Shown: positions 1-7,928 of the stretch, piece after piece
Position numbering within the stretch: position 1 is the stretch's first letter
Layout: each line of letters begins with the position of its first letter
Assembly: GCA_017480325.1 (NCBI GenBank)
Contig: JAFVAY010000008.1
Location: 1-64,000, forward strand
DNA from: Clostridiales bacterium
GTDB lineage: Bacteria; Bacillota; Clostridia; Saccharofermentanales; Saccharofermentanaceae
Length of the DNA: 64,000 nucleotides
Direction: 5' to 3'
The notes under the pieces: generated by a model
What the model was told of the DNA's origin: nothing
The model's database searches: none
The model's input: only the letters and a program-made list of their open reading frames with translations
Made by a program: the position numbers and the translations under genes

Positions 1-197
1 ACCTATTCAATCTCGACGGCGGTAAACCGTCACTAATTAACTATATCAAGTATCAGCTGATGTGTTGGCTTTTTTTATCTGACTGATATTGGCGAATTAT
101 GTCCGACGCGGGGAGTGGCTAATTTCACCTGACGCTAACAGAGGATCTATTTGTCTGATTATTTCTGCGAGTGTAAAGTAATAATATAAAACTAATT
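1..197. other. Non-coding left edge of window
   Basis: I see no convincing gene here. A short perfect hairpin (GACGG / CCGTC, about 15-31) and a T-rich stretch (about 70-77) may be the tail of a transcript entering from the left, but the stem before the T run is weak. I could not match the stretch to a known riboswitch. Confidence 0.4.
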
Positions 198-258
198 GTA
201 AACAGTTCTTTGAGCGTGGCGGTTTGTCACGCTTTTGTTACGCTTGGTTATCTATAAT
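198..258 (+). promoter_or_regulatory. Promoter module with PhoB/OmpR-like direct repeat, copy 1
   Basis: The parts in order are GTAAACAGTTCTT (198-210), a direct repeat GTCACGC-TTTT-GTTACGC (226-243, 11-bp period), nine bases, then a perfect TATAAT (253-258). There is no good -35 box at 17 bp; the repeat occupies that place, as in pho-type promoters activated by OmpR/PhoB-family response regulators. A second copy with identical spacing lies at 9305-9365, and a 19-base block is identical in both. The -10 box is about 35 bases before the ATG at 293. The regulator's identity is inference. Confidence 0.7.
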
Positions 259-292
259 TTTAGATGGATTATTTTCCGGAATTGGAGAGCGA

Positions 293-1753
293 ATGGACAA
301 GGTAAAAGGATTTTTCGTAGAATTCAAAAGTGTTTTCACAGGCGAGAATGTTTTAAAAGAGAACGAAGAGCATGCCAATGTCGTAACGGCTACGGTAATG
401 ATGAATACTTTCTTCATTGCTGTTATTATCTGTGCCTTACGAATAGCCGGTTTGTTTAATATCGATATGGAGAAGATGGTTACGGTCGCCGTTTTATCCT
501 TCTTTATCCTTTTTATCCCTGCAATTGTTTGTTTTACAAGAGGCGGTAAAGGGAAGTACCTTAAAAATATACTACTTGTTTTGCTTTCTCTGGGAATAAT
601 GCTGATATATTCTCTCCTGACATATACCGCTACGCTTCTTATAGTAGTACCGGTCATCTTGGCATCCAGGTATTATCTGAAGAAGTTCACGGAAGGTGTT
701 GCCGCAGTCTCAGTTTTACTTCTTGGGTTTGCTTCATATGCAGGCATAAAGTGGGGACTTCTGGACATAAACTATATTGTTATCCCCGAGGGCACTGAGA
801 TTACTGTAGGAAAATCACTAACGGATTCCGTGATAAGTCTCGGACTTCCCGAGAGCGGGATCATAAGCAATATTATGTTACAGTCATACGTGCCTACGCT
901 GCTGCTTTATGTTTTCATCATCTCGTTTGCCTGCATTCAGGTCTCCCAGTCCGGCAGGAAAATGATCGATAAGCAGAAGGAATTAAGTGAGAAGGGCGCC
1001 CGCATTCAGACGGAGCTTAATCTGGCCACCAGAATACAGGCAGATATGATTCCCCAGCTGTTTCCGGCTTTCCCCGACAGACCTGAATTTGACCTTTTTG
1101 CCACTATGACTCCCGCGAAGGAGGTAGGCGGTGATTTCTATGACTTCTTTATGGTGGATGACGATCACCTCGGTCTTGTAATCGCGGATGTGTCCGGGAA
1201 AGGCGTTCCCGCGGCGCTCTTCATGATGGCATCTAAGAGCATCATTCAGAATAATGCACTGCTGGGTAAATCTCCTGCTGAAGTGTTAAGAGACACGAAT
1301 AATTCGATTTGTAAGAACAACAGGGAAGACATGTTTGTAACGGTATGGCTCGGAATACTCGAGATATCTACAGGTAAGCTTACCTGTGCCAATGCCGGTC
1401 ATGAATATCCTGTCTTATGCTCTTCTGAAGGAGCGTTTGAGCTTTATAAGGATAGGCATGGATTCGTAATCGGCGGAATGGCAGGTGTTAATTACAAAGA
1501 ATATGAGATCGCGCTGAAGCCAGGCTCTAAGTTGTTTGTATATACAGACGGAGTTCCCGAAGCCACTGACGCGAATAATGAATTGTTCGGAACGGACAGG
1601 ATGCTTGATGCTCTTAATGCTGATAAGAAAGCAGATCCTCAGAAGATACTCACAAATGTTCGAAGCTCTGTTGATTCCTTTGTTAAGGATGCGGAGCAGT
1701 TTGATGATCTGACTATGCTTTGTCTCGAATACAAGGGTGTAGAGGGAAGATGA
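293..1753 (+). CDS. Membrane SpoIIE-type PP2C serine phosphatase
   Basis: Predicted 486-residue membrane protein. The N-terminal ~230 residues hold about six hydrophobic segments, a helical linker follows (RIQTELNLATRIQ), and the C-terminal ~220 residues are a SpoIIE/RsbU-type PP2C domain. The metal-binding motifs GGDFYD (about 279-284), ADVSGKG and DDLTML are intact, so it should be active. Such enzymes dephosphorylate the serine of STAS anti-sigma-factor antagonists, and STAS genes lie downstream (3227, 7621). The ATG at 293 is preceded by GGAGAG; an upstream TTG at 224 lies inside the promoter repeat and is rejected. The stop overlaps the next start in an ATGA. The membrane part is probably a sensor, its ligand unknown. 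Confidence 0.88.
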   Translation: MDKVKGFFVEFKSVFTGENVLKENEEHANVVTATVMMNTFFIAVIICALRIAGLFNIDMEKMVTVAVLSFFILFIPAIVCFTRGGKGKYLKNILLVLLSLGIMLIYSLLTYTATLLIVVPVILASRYYLKKFTEGVAAVSVLLLGFASYAGIKWGLLDINYIVIPEGTEITVGKSLTDSVISLGLPESGIISNIMLQSYVPTLLLYVFIISFACIQVSQSGRKMIDKQKELSEKGARIQTELNLATRIQADMIPQLFPAFPDRPEFDLFATMTPAKEVGGDFYDFFMVDDDHLGLVIADVSGKGVPAALFMMASKSIIQNNALLGKSPAEVLRDTNNSICKNNREDMFVTVWLGILEISTGKLTCANAGHEYPVLCSSEGAFELYKDRHGFVIGGMAGVNYKEYEIALKPGSKLFVYTDGVPEATDANNELFGTDRMLDALNADKKADPQKILTNVRSSVDSFVKDAEQFDDLTMLCLEYKGVEGR

Positions 1754-2409
1754 GAACGGACTATAAGAATAATCTGCTAATGGATCCGTCAGGTTTTGTT
1801 CTGCTGTCGGACTATGTTCCGCATATCGTACAGGAAATTCGGTATTTCTCCACATATAACTTTATAGGCGAGAGGATAGACGGTTATGAGGAGCCCTGTG
1901 CGATATTGACGGTCGAAGCGGCAAGAGCGCTTAAAAGTGTGAGTAATGAGATGTTTGTTCAAGGATACAGGCTGAAGGTTTACGATGCATATCGCCCGGC
2001 AGGAGCAGTCAAGCAGTTTGTGTTATGGGGAATCGAAGATCAGGATATAAGGATGAAGCCTTATTTCTATCCGGAGCTTGAGAAGCAGGAGCTTTTCGCG
2101 AAGGGGTATATTGCTAAGCAGTCCTCTCACAGCAGAGGGAGCGCGATAGATCTGACGCTTCTTGACATGAAGACCGGTAAGGAATTAGACATGGGGAGTC
2201 CGTTTGACCTGTTCAGCGAGATGTCGCATCCGGATTGCAGGGCTGTTACTGAAGAACAATACGAGAATCGCATGACACTTCGAAATGTAATGGTCAAATA
2301 CGGATTTAAGCCGATAGATTGCGAATGGTGGCATTTCTCATTAGATGATGAGCCTTATCCGGATACCTACTTCGAGTTCCCGGTGTCATCGGCGTATCTT
2401 AGAAGATAG
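1750..2409 (+). CDS. D-alanyl-D-alanine dipeptidase, VanX/DdpX family
   Basis: A 219-residue M15D peptidase with no signal peptide, so cytoplasmic. The zinc and catalytic residues are visible: SHSRGSAID gives His127 and Asp134, and EWWH gives Glu192 and His195. The spacing (7, 58, 3) equals that of VanX (His116, Asp123, Glu181, His184). It would hydrolyse D-Ala-D-Ala. With no vanH or vanA ligase nearby, a role in cell-wall recycling or in limiting pentapeptide supply is more likely than glycopeptide resistance. It is translationally coupled to the phosphatase (ATGA overlap). Confidence 0.88.
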   Translation: MRTDYKNNLLMDPSGFVLLSDYVPHIVQEIRYFSTYNFIGERIDGYEEPCAILTVEAARALKSVSNEMFVQGYRLKVYDAYRPAGAVKQFVLWGIEDQDIRMKPYFYPELEKQELFAKGYIAKQSSHSRGSAIDLTLLDMKTGKELDMGSPFDLFSEMSHPDCRAVTEEQYENRMTLRNVMVKYGFKPIDCEWWHFSLDDEPYPDTYFEFPVSSAYLRR

Positions 2410-2419
2410 GAGGAAGACA

Positions 2420-3226
2420 ATGATTATCACGATTAATAACTATGATGACGGCAGCATAAGGATGAAGTGGTTCAGCTTCGGAAGCGGAGATAAACCCTTT
2501 GTTATTATCCCTGGGTTGTCTGTTAAAAGCGTTATGGAGTCTGCTGATGCTATTGCCCAAGCATATGATCTGTTCGCGAAAGAATACACCGTGTATGTTT
2601 TTGACCGCAGGGAGAATATAACAGCACCTTATTCCATAGCCGATATGGCAGAAGACACCGTAAAAGTAATGAGTTCCTTGGGGCTTAAGGACATTACACT
2701 TTTTGGAGCTTCGCAAGGAGGTATGATATCTCTTACGATTGCTTCTTTATACCCTGAAATGATCTCGAGGCTTATTCTCGGATCTACATCAGCGCATATT
2801 ACGTCTGAACAGTATAAAAAATTCGAAGACTGGGTAAGACTTGCACGTTCCGGTGATGCTGTCGGGTTATATCTGTCGTTCTGTAAAGACCTGTATCCCG
2901 AGGAAGTTTATGGGCAGTATGAGGCGTATTTCCGTGATGCGGCATCGACGATAACTGCTGAGGAATTGGAACGATTTATAATCCTTGCTGAGTCTATGAA
3001 GGATTTTGATATTACCAATAAGCTTTCCGATGTAAAGTCTCCTGTACTGATAATAGGCGCGTTTGACGATGCAGTCCTTGACAGTGATATGACGATGGAG
3101 ATCGCTGAGAAACTCGAAGAGACGACTGATCTTAAGCTGTTCATATATAACGGATACGGACATGCCGCGTTCGATACTGCACCGGACTATAAGCAGAGAA
3201 TTGCCAAGTGGCTTGAGGAGGAATAA
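2420..3226 (+). CDS. Alpha/beta hydrolase
   Basis: A 268-residue single-domain hydrolase. It has the nucleophile elbow GASQGG with Ser98, an Asp candidate in the GAFDD segment and a terminal His in GYGHAAF. An IPGL segment near residue 30 supplies the oxyanion region. No signal peptide or membrane segment is visible. The substrate cannot be told. AGGAGG precedes the ATG at a good distance, and the stop touches the next start, so it belongs to the operon. The link to the signalling genes on either side is unclear. Confidence 0.83.
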   Translation: MIITINNYDDGSIRMKWFSFGSGDKPFVIIPGLSVKSVMESADAIAQAYDLFAKEYTVYVFDRRENITAPYSIADMAEDTVKVMSSLGLKDITLFGASQGGMISLTIASLYPEMISRLILGSTSAHITSEQYKKFEDWVRLARSGDAVGLYLSFCKDLYPEEVYGQYEAYFRDAASTITAEELERFIILAESMKDFDITNKLSDVKSPVLIIGAFDDAVLDSDMTMEIAEKLEETTDLKLFIYNGYGHAAFDTAPDYKQRIAKWLEEE

Positions 3227-4411
3227 ATGAGAACAACAATTAACGAGAATGACCTGACAATTCACCTTGAAGGGCGTATCGATTCTAACAATGCCAAAGA
3301 TATTGAGACTGAACTGCTGGCATTATCTGAAGCAAATTCCGGTTCTGTTATCACTATCGATGCCGAAGACCTTGAGTATATTTCTTCCGCAGGACTTCGT
3401 GCTCTTCTGAAGCTTCGCAAGCAATCAGATGAGCCTCTCAAAGTTATTAATGTTTCCCCTGAGGTTTATGAGATATTTGATGTAACGGGTTTTACGCAGC
3501 TGTTTGATGTCAGCAAGAAACTTCGTCAGATAAATGTCGATGGTTGTGAGAAGCTTGGAGAAGGCGGTAACGGAGCGGTTTATCGCCTGGATGACGATAA
3601 GATCGTCAAGGTATATAAGCCTTGGATGAAGTTGGAGAGTATTGAAAGGGAAAGAAGTTTTGCCAAGACTGCATTTGTTAACGGCATTCCGTCGGTTATT
3701 GCTTATGATACGGTTAAGGTTGGCGATTGTCTGGGTGTAGTCTTCGAGCTTCTTAAATCCGATACATTGGGTCATGCTATGCGAGATAACCCGGAAAGGT
3801 TGGAAGAGTACGTTGACCGGTATGTTGCTCTTGCAAAGACACTGCACTCTACTCATGTGCCTTCTGGCAGTTTCAGCCGTATTCAGGATGTAATGCATGC
3901 GAAGGCAGATAATCTCGGTCAGTGGTGCTCCGAAGAAGAGATTGCCGTGCTTCGTAGCATAATTGATACAATCCCTAATGCTGATACAGTTACCCATAAT
4001 GATCTGCACCCCGGCAATATAATGATTCAGGACGGCGAGCTTGTGCTTATCGATATGCCGGAGGTTACAATGGGACCTTCAGTATGCGATCTTGTTTCCA
4101 TTTACAGAGACATGATATCGGCACCTAAGAATCAACCTTCCGTTATCGAAGGAAGCATCGGAATGCCGGCGGATCTGATAAGTAAAGCAGGGAATATGTT
4201 CTTCAGTAAATATACGGGCATAACGAACAGCGAGGATCTGGAAGGATACTATAAGAAGCTGGGACTTCTGTATGCATTTAATGTATCTTTGATGCCGGGT
4301 GCCGGCGGAGCGAATGGAATGCGCTTTGCAGATACGATAATGAACAGCCTGCTTCGCCCGATAGTTATTCCGAACGAACAGATAATTAAAGCATTGTTCC
4401 AGTCTATGTAA
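3227..4411 (+). CDS. STAS domain fused to APH/protein-kinase-fold kinase
   Basis: A 394-residue two-domain protein. Residues 1-100 are a STAS anti-sigma-antagonist domain with YISSAGLR; by alignment to RsbV the phosphoacceptor is Ser54. Residues ~105-394 are an aminoglycoside-phosphotransferase/choline-kinase-like fold with every key element: glycine loop GEGGNGAVYR (111-120), Lys128, HND (257-259), Asn264 and Asp276 in LID. STAS proteins are normally phosphorylated by a separate RsbW-type ATPase; here an unrelated kinase is covalently attached. Auto- or trans-phosphorylation of STAS is inference. A paralogue lies at 17767-18960. It follows the hydrolase without a gap and precedes the MATE-RsbW fusion. 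Confidence 0.88.
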   Translation: MRTTINENDLTIHLEGRIDSNNAKDIETELLALSEANSGSVITIDAEDLEYISSAGLRALLKLRKQSDEPLKVINVSPEVYEIFDVTGFTQLFDVSKKLRQINVDGCEKLGEGGNGAVYRLDDDKIVKVYKPWMKLESIERERSFAKTAFVNGIPSVIAYDTVKVGDCLGVVFELLKSDTLGHAMRDNPERLEEYVDRYVALAKTLHSTHVPSGSFSRIQDVMHAKADNLGQWCSEEEIAVLRSIIDTIPNADTVTHNDLHPGNIMIQDGELVLIDMPEVTMGPSVCDLVSIYRDMISAPKNQPSVIEGSIGMPADLISKAGNMFFSKYTGITNSEDLEGYYKKLGLLYAFNVSLMPGAGGANGMRFADTIMNSLLRPIVIPNEQIIKALFQSM

Positions 4412-4432
4412 GGATGTAATCGGCAAAAGAAG

Positions 4433-6154
4433 ATGATGTCAAAGAAGTTTTTTACAATGCTTCTTGGAGGGACGCTTACGATGATGGTCGTCTCGGCATT
4501 GTTGATGTCAGATTCTGTCATAGCAGGTATAGTTATAGGTGCTGATGCAGTTGCAGGGATCACATTAGTTACACCAGTTTACTCATTGGCAGCTTTCTTC
4601 GGCTCTATAATCTCTCTGGGAGTTCCGATAGTTTATTCGTCGGAGATGGGAAGATTCAACAAAAAGGAAGCTGATCATGTATTCGGTCTGGGTATATTAA
4701 TGGCTTTTGTTGTAGGCATAGTACTGCTTGCGGGAGTTACTGCTTTTGGTGACATGTACTTAAGGAGTAGTTTACCGCCTGATTCTGTACTGTATGAGGC
4801 ACGAGGGTATTTATCCTGGATGCGTTTTAGTATGCTTCTGCTTCCCCTCCAAATGCTGATAGCATCCGCTGTATATAGTGACGGAGACGAGGCGATATCA
4901 ACTGCTGCAAATGTTGTTCAGGGAGTGGGAAACATAATAGCATCGGTTATACTTGGTCACAGCATAGGGATAATAGGTATAGGTATTGCTTCGTTCGCAT
5001 TTAATGTAATTGCTCTTCTGATACTGCTTATGCACTTCTTAAGAAAAAGTAATTCTCTCAGGTTTAACCTCTATTTCTCATGGGGTCTTTTGAAATGCAT
5101 GGTACGGTACAGTTTTGTTGATGCCAGTTCATACCTTTTCCTTGCAATTCTAACGGCGGTTCTAAATGTATTTGTAAGTTACCGCTTCGGCGGAAGGTTC
5201 TTGATACTCGTATCCGTGATAGCCCTTATAAGAGAGTTTCAGCTTGTCTTTGATGGTATCGGAGAAGCTGTCACACCGATCTTCTGTATATATAGAGGAG
5301 AAGAGAACCCTGATGGTATTCGTTCGACTTATCGCCTTGCACGTAATACTGCGGTCGTAGAGGGAATAATAGTGACAATCGTACTTTGTCTCTGTGCTCC
5401 TTTGATACCCGGAATCCTCAGTATTACTGATCCTGAACTGATAGAAGTCTCCGTTATGGCGGTCAGAATAGTTTCTTTAGGATCTGTGTTCGTAAGTCTT
5501 CTGTATCTTCTAACATCTTACTATCTTGTGATAGATAAGATCGCTCTTGGAGTTGTTGCATGCGCGCTTCGAGATGTGCTTTTATCCGTTGTCCTTGCCT
5601 TGCCATTAGGATCCGCATTTGGAATAAGCTCCATGTTCATAGGATTAGCTCTTGCTCCGGCAATTTCTTATTTTCTTCTTCTGCTGTATATCCATATCAG
5701 ATATGGGGCGAAGAACTGTCCGTTGTTTCTAACAGATCTGATGCCTGACAGGGATGTGTTTATATATAATCTGGTTGTAGAAACAAAAGAAATAATTGAT
5801 CTTCAGAAGAAAATCGGAGATTTGCTTGTGGAAAAGGGTTATGATTCGAGGACTGTCGGACGGGTCAAACTTATTATTGAAGAAGTCTATATGTTGATTC
5901 GTGAGAAGAATAAGTCGAAGATGGTGCGCAGTGAATGTACCGTGGATTTGTCTAAGGAAGGGGTAAAGATTATCACAAAAGATGACGGGGAGATTTTTGA
6001 TGTTTCTTCGGATGATGTGACGGTAACGTCACTTGCAGCATATGCAGTCTCTTCGTATATGGATAATCTTGGTGACGATAAACGTTACCTTACTACAATG
6101 AGCTTTAACAGAAGTTCATTTCTGATTAAGGCTGAAGGGAATCAGGCATGTTGA
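4433..6154 (+). CDS. MATE transporter with C-terminal degenerate RsbW-like domain
   Basis: A 573-residue protein. Residues 1-~435 are a 12-segment MATE (MOP-superfamily) exporter that opens at its first membrane helix. Residues ~440-573 are soluble and resemble an RsbW/SpoIIAB GHKL ATPase: a long helix with VKLIIEEVYMLI matches the N-box of the true RsbW at 35718 (AVEEIFVNIA). The Mg-binding Asn is replaced (Leu488) and no GGLG box is visible, so ATP hydrolysis is unlikely. Ordinary MATE proteins end near 450 residues. It sits between a STAS-kinase and a PP2C phosphatase and overlaps the latter by 7 bases. I infer that the tail docks a STAS protein and tunes transport. Confidence 0.83.
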   Translation: MMSKKFFTMLLGGTLTMMVVSALLMSDSVIAGIVIGADAVAGITLVTPVYSLAAFFGSIISLGVPIVYSSEMGRFNKKEADHVFGLGILMAFVVGIVLLAGVTAFGDMYLRSSLPPDSVLYEARGYLSWMRFSMLLLPLQMLIASAVYSDGDEAISTAANVVQGVGNIIASVILGHSIGIIGIGIASFAFNVIALLILLMHFLRKSNSLRFNLYFSWGLLKCMVRYSFVDASSYLFLAILTAVLNVFVSYRFGGRFLILVSVIALIREFQLVFDGIGEAVTPIFCIYRGEENPDGIRSTYRLARNTAVVEGIIVTIVLCLCAPLIPGILSITDPELIEVSVMAVRIVSLGSVFVSLLYLLTSYYLVIDKIALGVVACALRDVLLSVVLALPLGSAFGISSMFIGLALAPAISYFLLLLYIHIRYGAKNCPLFLTDLMPDRDVFIYNLVVETKEIIDLQKKIGDLLVEKGYDSRTVGRVKLIIEEVYMLIREKNKSKMVRSECTVDLSKEGVKIITKDDGEIFDVSSDDVTVTSLAAYAVSSYMDNLGDDKRYLTTMSFNRSSFLIKAEGNQAC

Positions 6155-7611
6155 CTCAATCAGTTATTGATGCTTTATATAGAGAATTATTGCTCGTCCC
6201 GATAATACTTTTCATAATCCTGCTGGTTAACAGCGTTGTTCTTTATAAGCAGAAATTAAGCAGTGACATATCCATTATACTTATATCATGTTTGGTAATG
6301 TGTTCTTTTGAACTTTGTTGGGAATACTGCGACGGTAACCCGGGACTTAGAGTTTATACGTATATCGGGGCATGCGGGTATGTTCTTGCATTTGTTATAT
6401 TCGGTGCCGTATTTAATCGGTATTTCTTTAGAGAGTTTGAAAAAATGCCTGATAATAGACATGTGCGGAATTTGATTTATATTGTTCCGCTGGTGTGTAT
6501 GTTTATCCTTTGTGTAACAACACCATGGACAAAGCTTCTTTTGTGGGTCAATGAGGATGGTATTGTTCAGGAAGGCGTGTTGTTTTCTACACTATTCTAC
6601 GGGATACTGCTTGCGTATCTTCTATCCTCTTTGGGACTGGCACTTTACCATGTAATAAGAATGCGACATAAAGACACTGCTAAGGATAATAAGGCAATCG
6701 GGTTGATCGTCTTCGGGATACTGGGTCCGTTGGTATATATACTTCAGATAATCATAATCGGTAACCCTGAGAGCGATTACTATTCCTTGTCACTTGCGAA
6801 TTCGATAGCAATGGTTTTCCTTACTACATATATAAGCACACATTCTCTGATTGAGGATCAGTCGAGGATCGAGGCTGTCGATACGGAACTTCGTATAGCT
6901 TCGTGGATTCAGACCGGTGCACTTCCACCAATATCCCCTGAATTCGCAGATCATCCGAATGTTAATATCCGTGCCTGTATGAATACGGCAAAGGAAGTAG
7001 GCGGGGATTTCTATGATTATTTTGTCATAGACGATACACATATTGGATTCCTGATTGCTGATGTCTCCGGCAAGGGAACACCGGCAGCGTTATTTATGAT
7101 GACCGCCAAAACCATGATCAAAGACTATGCATTGACATGTCCCGATACCGGGAGCATCTTTACGGCAGTTAATCAGAGATTATCCGAGAATAATGCTGCA
7201 TCAATGTTCGCGACTGCATGGATCGGAATACTTGATACAAGTACCATGACTTTACAATACACAAATGCAGGTCATAATTATCCTCTTTTCCTTCGTGAAG
7301 GTGAGTGTAAGATGCTCAAGAAAGTCCATGGAATGTTTCTTGCAGGTATGGATGATACGGTATATGAACAGGATGAGATCTTGCTTGAACCGGGTGACAG
7401 GCTTTTACTATACACAGACGGAGTGACGGAAGCACATGATCAACAAGGCAAACTGTATAGTACAAAGAGGCTGATAAGAATGATGGAAGACAGTGTCAAT
7501 TATACCGGGGAAGAGACGATAGGTAATATCATTAAAGATGTTGCACAGTTTGCAGACGGCACACTTCAATTTGATGATATTACAATGCTGATGCTGACGA
7601 TTAAGAGGTAG
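6148..7611 (+). CDS. Seven-helix membrane SpoIIE-type PP2C phosphatase
   Basis: A 487-residue protein. About seven hydrophobic segments fill residues 10-235 in the style of histidine-kinase/diguanylate-cyclase 7TM sensors, followed by a linker and a SpoIIE-type PP2C domain (about 260-487). GGDFYD, ADVSGKG, TDGVTEA and DDITML are intact. Its PP2C half closely resembles that of the protein at 293, but the membrane half differs, so two sensors feed the same chemistry. It is followed by a STAS gene after 9 bases, its probable substrate. The start overlaps the upstream MATE fusion. Confidence 0.87.
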   Translation: MLTQSVIDALYRELLLVPIILFIILLVNSVVLYKQKLSSDISIILISCLVMCSFELCWEYCDGNPGLRVYTYIGACGYVLAFVIFGAVFNRYFFREFEKMPDNRHVRNLIYIVPLVCMFILCVTTPWTKLLLWVNEDGIVQEGVLFSTLFYGILLAYLLSSLGLALYHVIRMRHKDTAKDNKAIGLIVFGILGPLVYILQIIIIGNPESDYYSLSLANSIAMVFLTTYISTHSLIEDQSRIEAVDTELRIASWIQTGALPPISPEFADHPNVNIRACMNTAKEVGGDFYDYFVIDDTHIGFLIADVSGKGTPAALFMMTAKTMIKDYALTCPDTGSIFTAVNQRLSENNAASMFATAWIGILDTSTMTLQYTNAGHNYPLFLREGECKMLKKVHGMFLAGMDDTVYEQDEILLEPGDRLLLYTDGVTEAHDQQGKLYSTKRLIRMMEDSVNYTGEETIGNIIKDVAQFADGTLQFDDITMLMLTIKR

Positions 7612-7620
7612 GAGGAAATA

Positions 7621-7920
7621 ATGGAATTTACAACAGAAAAAAAAGGAACCGAATTGAAGGTTAGCCTTGCGGGGGAACTCAATGCTCTGACAGCCCCTGA
7701 ACTTCAATCGTTTCTGGATAAAGAGCTTCCTGGAATGAGCAGTGTTATCCTGAACTTTCAGGAATGTGACTATGTATCTTCTGCAGGTCTTAGGGTTTTA
7801 CTTGGTACTTTTAAGCAGATGAAGGCTCAGTCCGGTTCCATGATATTGACTAATGTAGGAGAGAATTTCATGGAAGTGCTTGAGAATACAATGCTTGCTC
7901 CGGTCTTTGATATCCGTTAA
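7621..7920 (+). CDS. Stand-alone STAS anti-sigma-factor antagonist-like protein
   Basis: A 99-residue single STAS domain of RsbV/SpoIIAA type. The phosphorylation loop reads YVSSAGLRVL, with Ser54 the predicted phosphoacceptor by alignment to RsbV Ser56 (the residue two places before Gly). AGGAGG precedes the ATG. It lies directly after a membrane PP2C phosphatase and directly before a MATE transporter, with no sigma factor or RsbW kinase beside it, so its partner is probably not a sigma factor. Confidence 0.9.
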   Translation: MEFTTEKKGTELKVSLAGELNALTAPELQSFLDKELPGMSSVILNFQECDYVSSAGLRVLLGTFKQMKAQSGSMILTNVGENFMEVLENTMLAPVFDIR

Positions 7921-7928
7921 TCATTGTC

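Noticed and set aside
224..292. TTG start for the first phosphatase
   Set aside because: The added 23 residues would be encoded by the promoter repeat and -10 box; the ATG at 293 has a proper ribosome site.
1750..2409. Vancomycin-resistance cluster
   Set aside because: The VanX-like dipeptidase has all catalytic residues, but no VanH dehydrogenase, VanA-type ligase or VanRS pair is encoded nearby.
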